Notes under the pieces: generated by a model | Told to the model about the DNA's origin: nothing | The model's input: only the letters and a program-made list of their open reading frames with translations | Databases searched by the model: none | Assembly: GCA_027621895.1 (NCBI GenBank) | Contig: JAQCAK010000101.1 | Location: 1 to 6,879 of the forward strand | Reading direction: 5' to 3' | Length of the DNA stretch: 6,879 bases | Source of the DNA: Pseudomonadota bacterium | GTDB taxonomy: Bacteria; Pseudomonadota; Gammaproteobacteria; Pseudomonadales; Azotimanducaceae | Shown here: piece after piece, positions 5,007 through 6,879 of the stretch | How positions within the stretch are numbered: the stretch's first letter is position 1 | Layout: the number at the start of each line of letters is the position of its first letter | Made by a program: the position numbers and the translations under genes

Positions 5007-6879
5007 TTGAACTTCTTTGAATCACAGGATATTGCGCGGCGTAACACGCGGACCCTGCTGGCGCTGTTCCTGCTGGCGGTACTGTCGCTCGTATTGCTGA
5101 CCAACGCCCTGGTGTTTGTGGCCATCAATTTCGATACGGCGCGGGCCGCCACCGGCAACTATTACTACAACTGGCAGACTTTCGCCGTGATCACACTGGG
5201 GGTGATCGGGATGATTTTCTTTGCCAGCCTGTTTCGAACGCTCTCGCTGCGAAAAGGTGGCGCGGCAGTGGCGGAGCTGATGCATGGCCAGTTGCTGACT
5301 GACCATGGCGGTGACTTCAACAAGCGCAAGTTGCTGAACGTGGTCGAGGAAATGGCCATTGCCTCCAGCACACCCGTGCCACCGGTTTACCTGATTCCTG
5401 ACCAGGCCATTAACGCCTTTGCGGCAGGATACTCGCCCGGTGACGCCGTGATCGGCGTGACGGAAGGCGCCATGAACACCCTCAGCCGCGATGAACTGCA
5501 GGGTGTCATTGCCCACGAATTCAGTCATATCCTCAATGGCGACATGCGCCTGAACATTCGCCTGATGGGGGTTCTCTACGGCATCCTGATGATGGCCATC
5601 CTTGGGCGTATCCTGCTGAGTTCCGGACGCGGTTCCCGCGGCCGCAATGAAGGGGGTATTGCCGCCTTCGGTCTCGGCCTGGTTATTGTCGGTTATCTTG
5701 GCCACTTCTTTGGCAACCTCATCAAGGCAGCGGTGAGTCGCCAGCGGGAGTTCCTGGCGGACGCCTCTGCCGTTCAGTACACACGCAATCCCGACGGGAT
5801 CGCCGGTGCACTGAAGCGTATTGGCGGCTATGCCGGTGGAACGGTCATGGCAGACCCGGAAAGCGAAGAGCTGAGTCATTCTCTGTTCTGCCAGGGTGTT
5901 AAAGCGGCGATGTTTGGCGCCATGGCAACACATCCGCCACTCGAGGAACGCATCCGCCGCCTTGATCCCAGCTGGCAGGGTGAGTTTCTAAACGGCCCCC
6001 CGACACAGGAGACAGCCGCCAGAGCCGCCGGCGCAATGGGATTCGCTGGCGCAGCCGGTGTGACGCTGGATGCAGAGCAGATCGTCGAGCAGGTGGGCAA
6101 TCCCACGGAAGCCCGCCTGGATACCGCCCGCCGGATTCTGGGCGCGATACCTGAAGCGCTGGCCGACGCTGCCCACGAGCCCTATTCCTCAAGAGCCATC
6201 GTCTACCTGATGCAACTGCACGCCAGCGGTGAGATCCGAGATAAACAACTGGAGCATCTGAAGGCCAGCGCAGATCTTGGTGTGTATGACGCGCTGGAAA
6301 AACTGCTGCCCTTTGAACCTGAACTGGTCCCGGCCATGCGTCTGCCGCTGCTGGAAATGTGCCTGCCTTCTCTCCGCCAGTTGAGCTACGAGCAGTACAA
6401 GCTGTTTCTTGGCAACCTGGATGCGCTGATTCGCGCGGATCGTCGCGTTACCCTGCAGGAATGGGCGGTACAGAAAATGGTACAGAAGCACCTGGGCAGC
6501 GCGTTTGAAGGCAAGCGCAGCCGGGCAAAGTACAACAGGCTGTCCCAGGTGCAGGATCACTGTGCCGTGCTGCTTTCCATGCTGGCCCTGAGCGATCGCG
6601 ATGCGGCGATCGAACCCGCGGTCGCCTTTGCTGCCGGCCTGGACGCGCTTGAACTGAACATCGAACTGCAGGACAAAAACTCGCTGAGTTTCGCCAGGCT
6701 GAACGACGCCGTGGACACACTGGCTGACCTGCACCCACTGCGCAAACCAAAGCTGCTGAAAGCCTGCGTTAGAACCATCACCGCTGATGGCATTGTTTCT
6801 GACGTCGAGGCAGAACTGCTGCGAGCCGTGGCGGACCTGCTGGAGTGCCCGGTACCGCCGCTGGATTTTGACCAGGCAG
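5007..6879 (+). CDS. Membrane M48 metalloprotease with TerB-like C-terminal region, 3' partial
   Basis: An open frame of 624 codons continuing beyond the right edge. It is a zinc membrane protease of the M48 (HtpX/Ste24) family. HEFSH (170-174) is the HEXXH zinc site, and E248 in SRQREFLADASA (244-255) is the third ligand. HPPLEERIRRLDP (309-321) is the usual M48 end block. Likely membrane segments are 17-40, 59-76, 186-204 and 218-243, with the active site on the cytoplasmic side as in HtpX. HtpX is about 290 residues; here a helical region of 300 or more follows. It holds two acidic motifs with equal spacing, ADRRVTLQE (477-485) and ADGIVSDVE (593-601), suggesting a TerB-like domain. The TTG start is chosen because an in-frame TGA lies at 5001-5003. 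The first residues MNFFESQDIARRNTR fit relatives' N-termini, and the next in-frame ATG (codon 69) would remove the first membrane segment. It follows LemA in the same direction. Confidence 0.9.
   Translation, partial: MNFFESQDIARRNTRTLLALFLLAVLSLVLLTNALVFVAINFDTARAATGNYYYNWQTFAVITLGVIGMIFFASLFRTLSLRKGGAAVAELMHGQLLTDHGGDFNKRKLLNVVEEMAIASSTPVPPVYLIPDQAINAFAAGYSPGDAVIGVTEGAMNTLSRDELQGVIAHEFSHILNGDMRLNIRLMGVLYGILMMAILGRILLSSGRGSRGRNEGGIAAFGLGLVIVGYLGHFFGNLIKAAVSRQREFLADASAVQYTRNPDGIAGALKRIGGYAGGTVMADPESEELSHSLFCQGVKAAMFGAMATHPPLEERIRRLDPSWQGEFLNGPPTQETAARAAGAMGFAGAAGVTLDAEQIVEQVGNPTEARLDTARRILGAIPEALADAAHEPYSSRAIVYLMQLHASGEIRDKQLEHLKASADLGVYDALEKLLPFEPELVPAMRLPLLEMCLPSLRQLSYEQYKLFLGNLDALIRADRRVTLQEWAVQKMVQKHLGSAFEGKRSRAKYNRLSQVQDHCAVLLSMLALSDRDAAIEPAVAFAAGLDALELNIELQDKNSLSFARLNDAVDTLADLHPLRKPKLLKACVRTITADGIVSDVEAELLRAVADLLECPVPPLDFDQA

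Noticed and set aside
4658..5158. A 166-codon minus-strand frame containing GHPERSEGP
   Set aside because: It overlaps the ends of LemA and M48 and includes the dispersed repeat; GHPERSEGP is a known sign of spurious translation of that repeat.
5022..5933. A 303-codon open frame on the minus strand
   Set aside because: It is antisense to the conserved M48 core (HEFSH and membrane segments), its translation is rich in His and Gln without any recognisable domain, and it has no supporting context. It is a shadow of the real gene.

Overview
The window reads as chromosomal DNA of a GC-rich proteobacterium, most likely a gammaproteobacterium. This is inferred from gene content (a persulfide dioxygenase-rhodanese fusion, a LemA/M48 pair, a tRNA-Arg with encoded CCA) and from two kinds of short dispersed repeat typical of environmental Gammaproteobacteria. 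No phage, transposase or CRISPR gene is present. Nearly all of the DNA is coding.

Layout. At the left edge a tRNA-Arg(TCG) gene runs leftward (22-98). Diverging from it is a small VOC/glyoxalase-fold protein (185-580, +). It converges on a carotenoid-cleavage-type oxygenase (640-1956, -). The 59-base gap between these two holds three copies of a GGGTC(A/T)GACCC palindrome. A 130-base divergent intergenic region (1957-2086) then separates the oxygenase from a rightward block. That block holds a persulfide dioxygenase fused to a rhodanese domain (2087-3145), overlapping by one base a family III CoA-transferase (3145-4275). After 82 bases come a LemA membrane protein (4358-4954) and a long M48 membrane metalloprotease that runs off the right edge (5007 to beyond 6879).

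How the genes may work together. The dioxygenase-rhodanese and the CoA-transferase look translationally coupled, which suggests a joint role in sulfur-containing acid or sulfane-sulfur catabolism; this is an inference. LemA and M48 form a commonly seen pair, probably acting in envelope protein quality control. The M48 protein is much longer than HtpX, and its C-terminal half carries two acidic motifs that resemble a TerB-like domain.

The most notable small-scale feature is the LemA-M48 junction. A dispersed repeat of the type that translates as GHPERSEGP fills the gap and ends directly at the M48 start codon (TTG). The only visible ribosome-binding sequence for the protease lies inside that repeat. 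The M48 gene has no ATG start near its beginning and no stop in the window, so simple ATG-to-stop ORF finding misses it.
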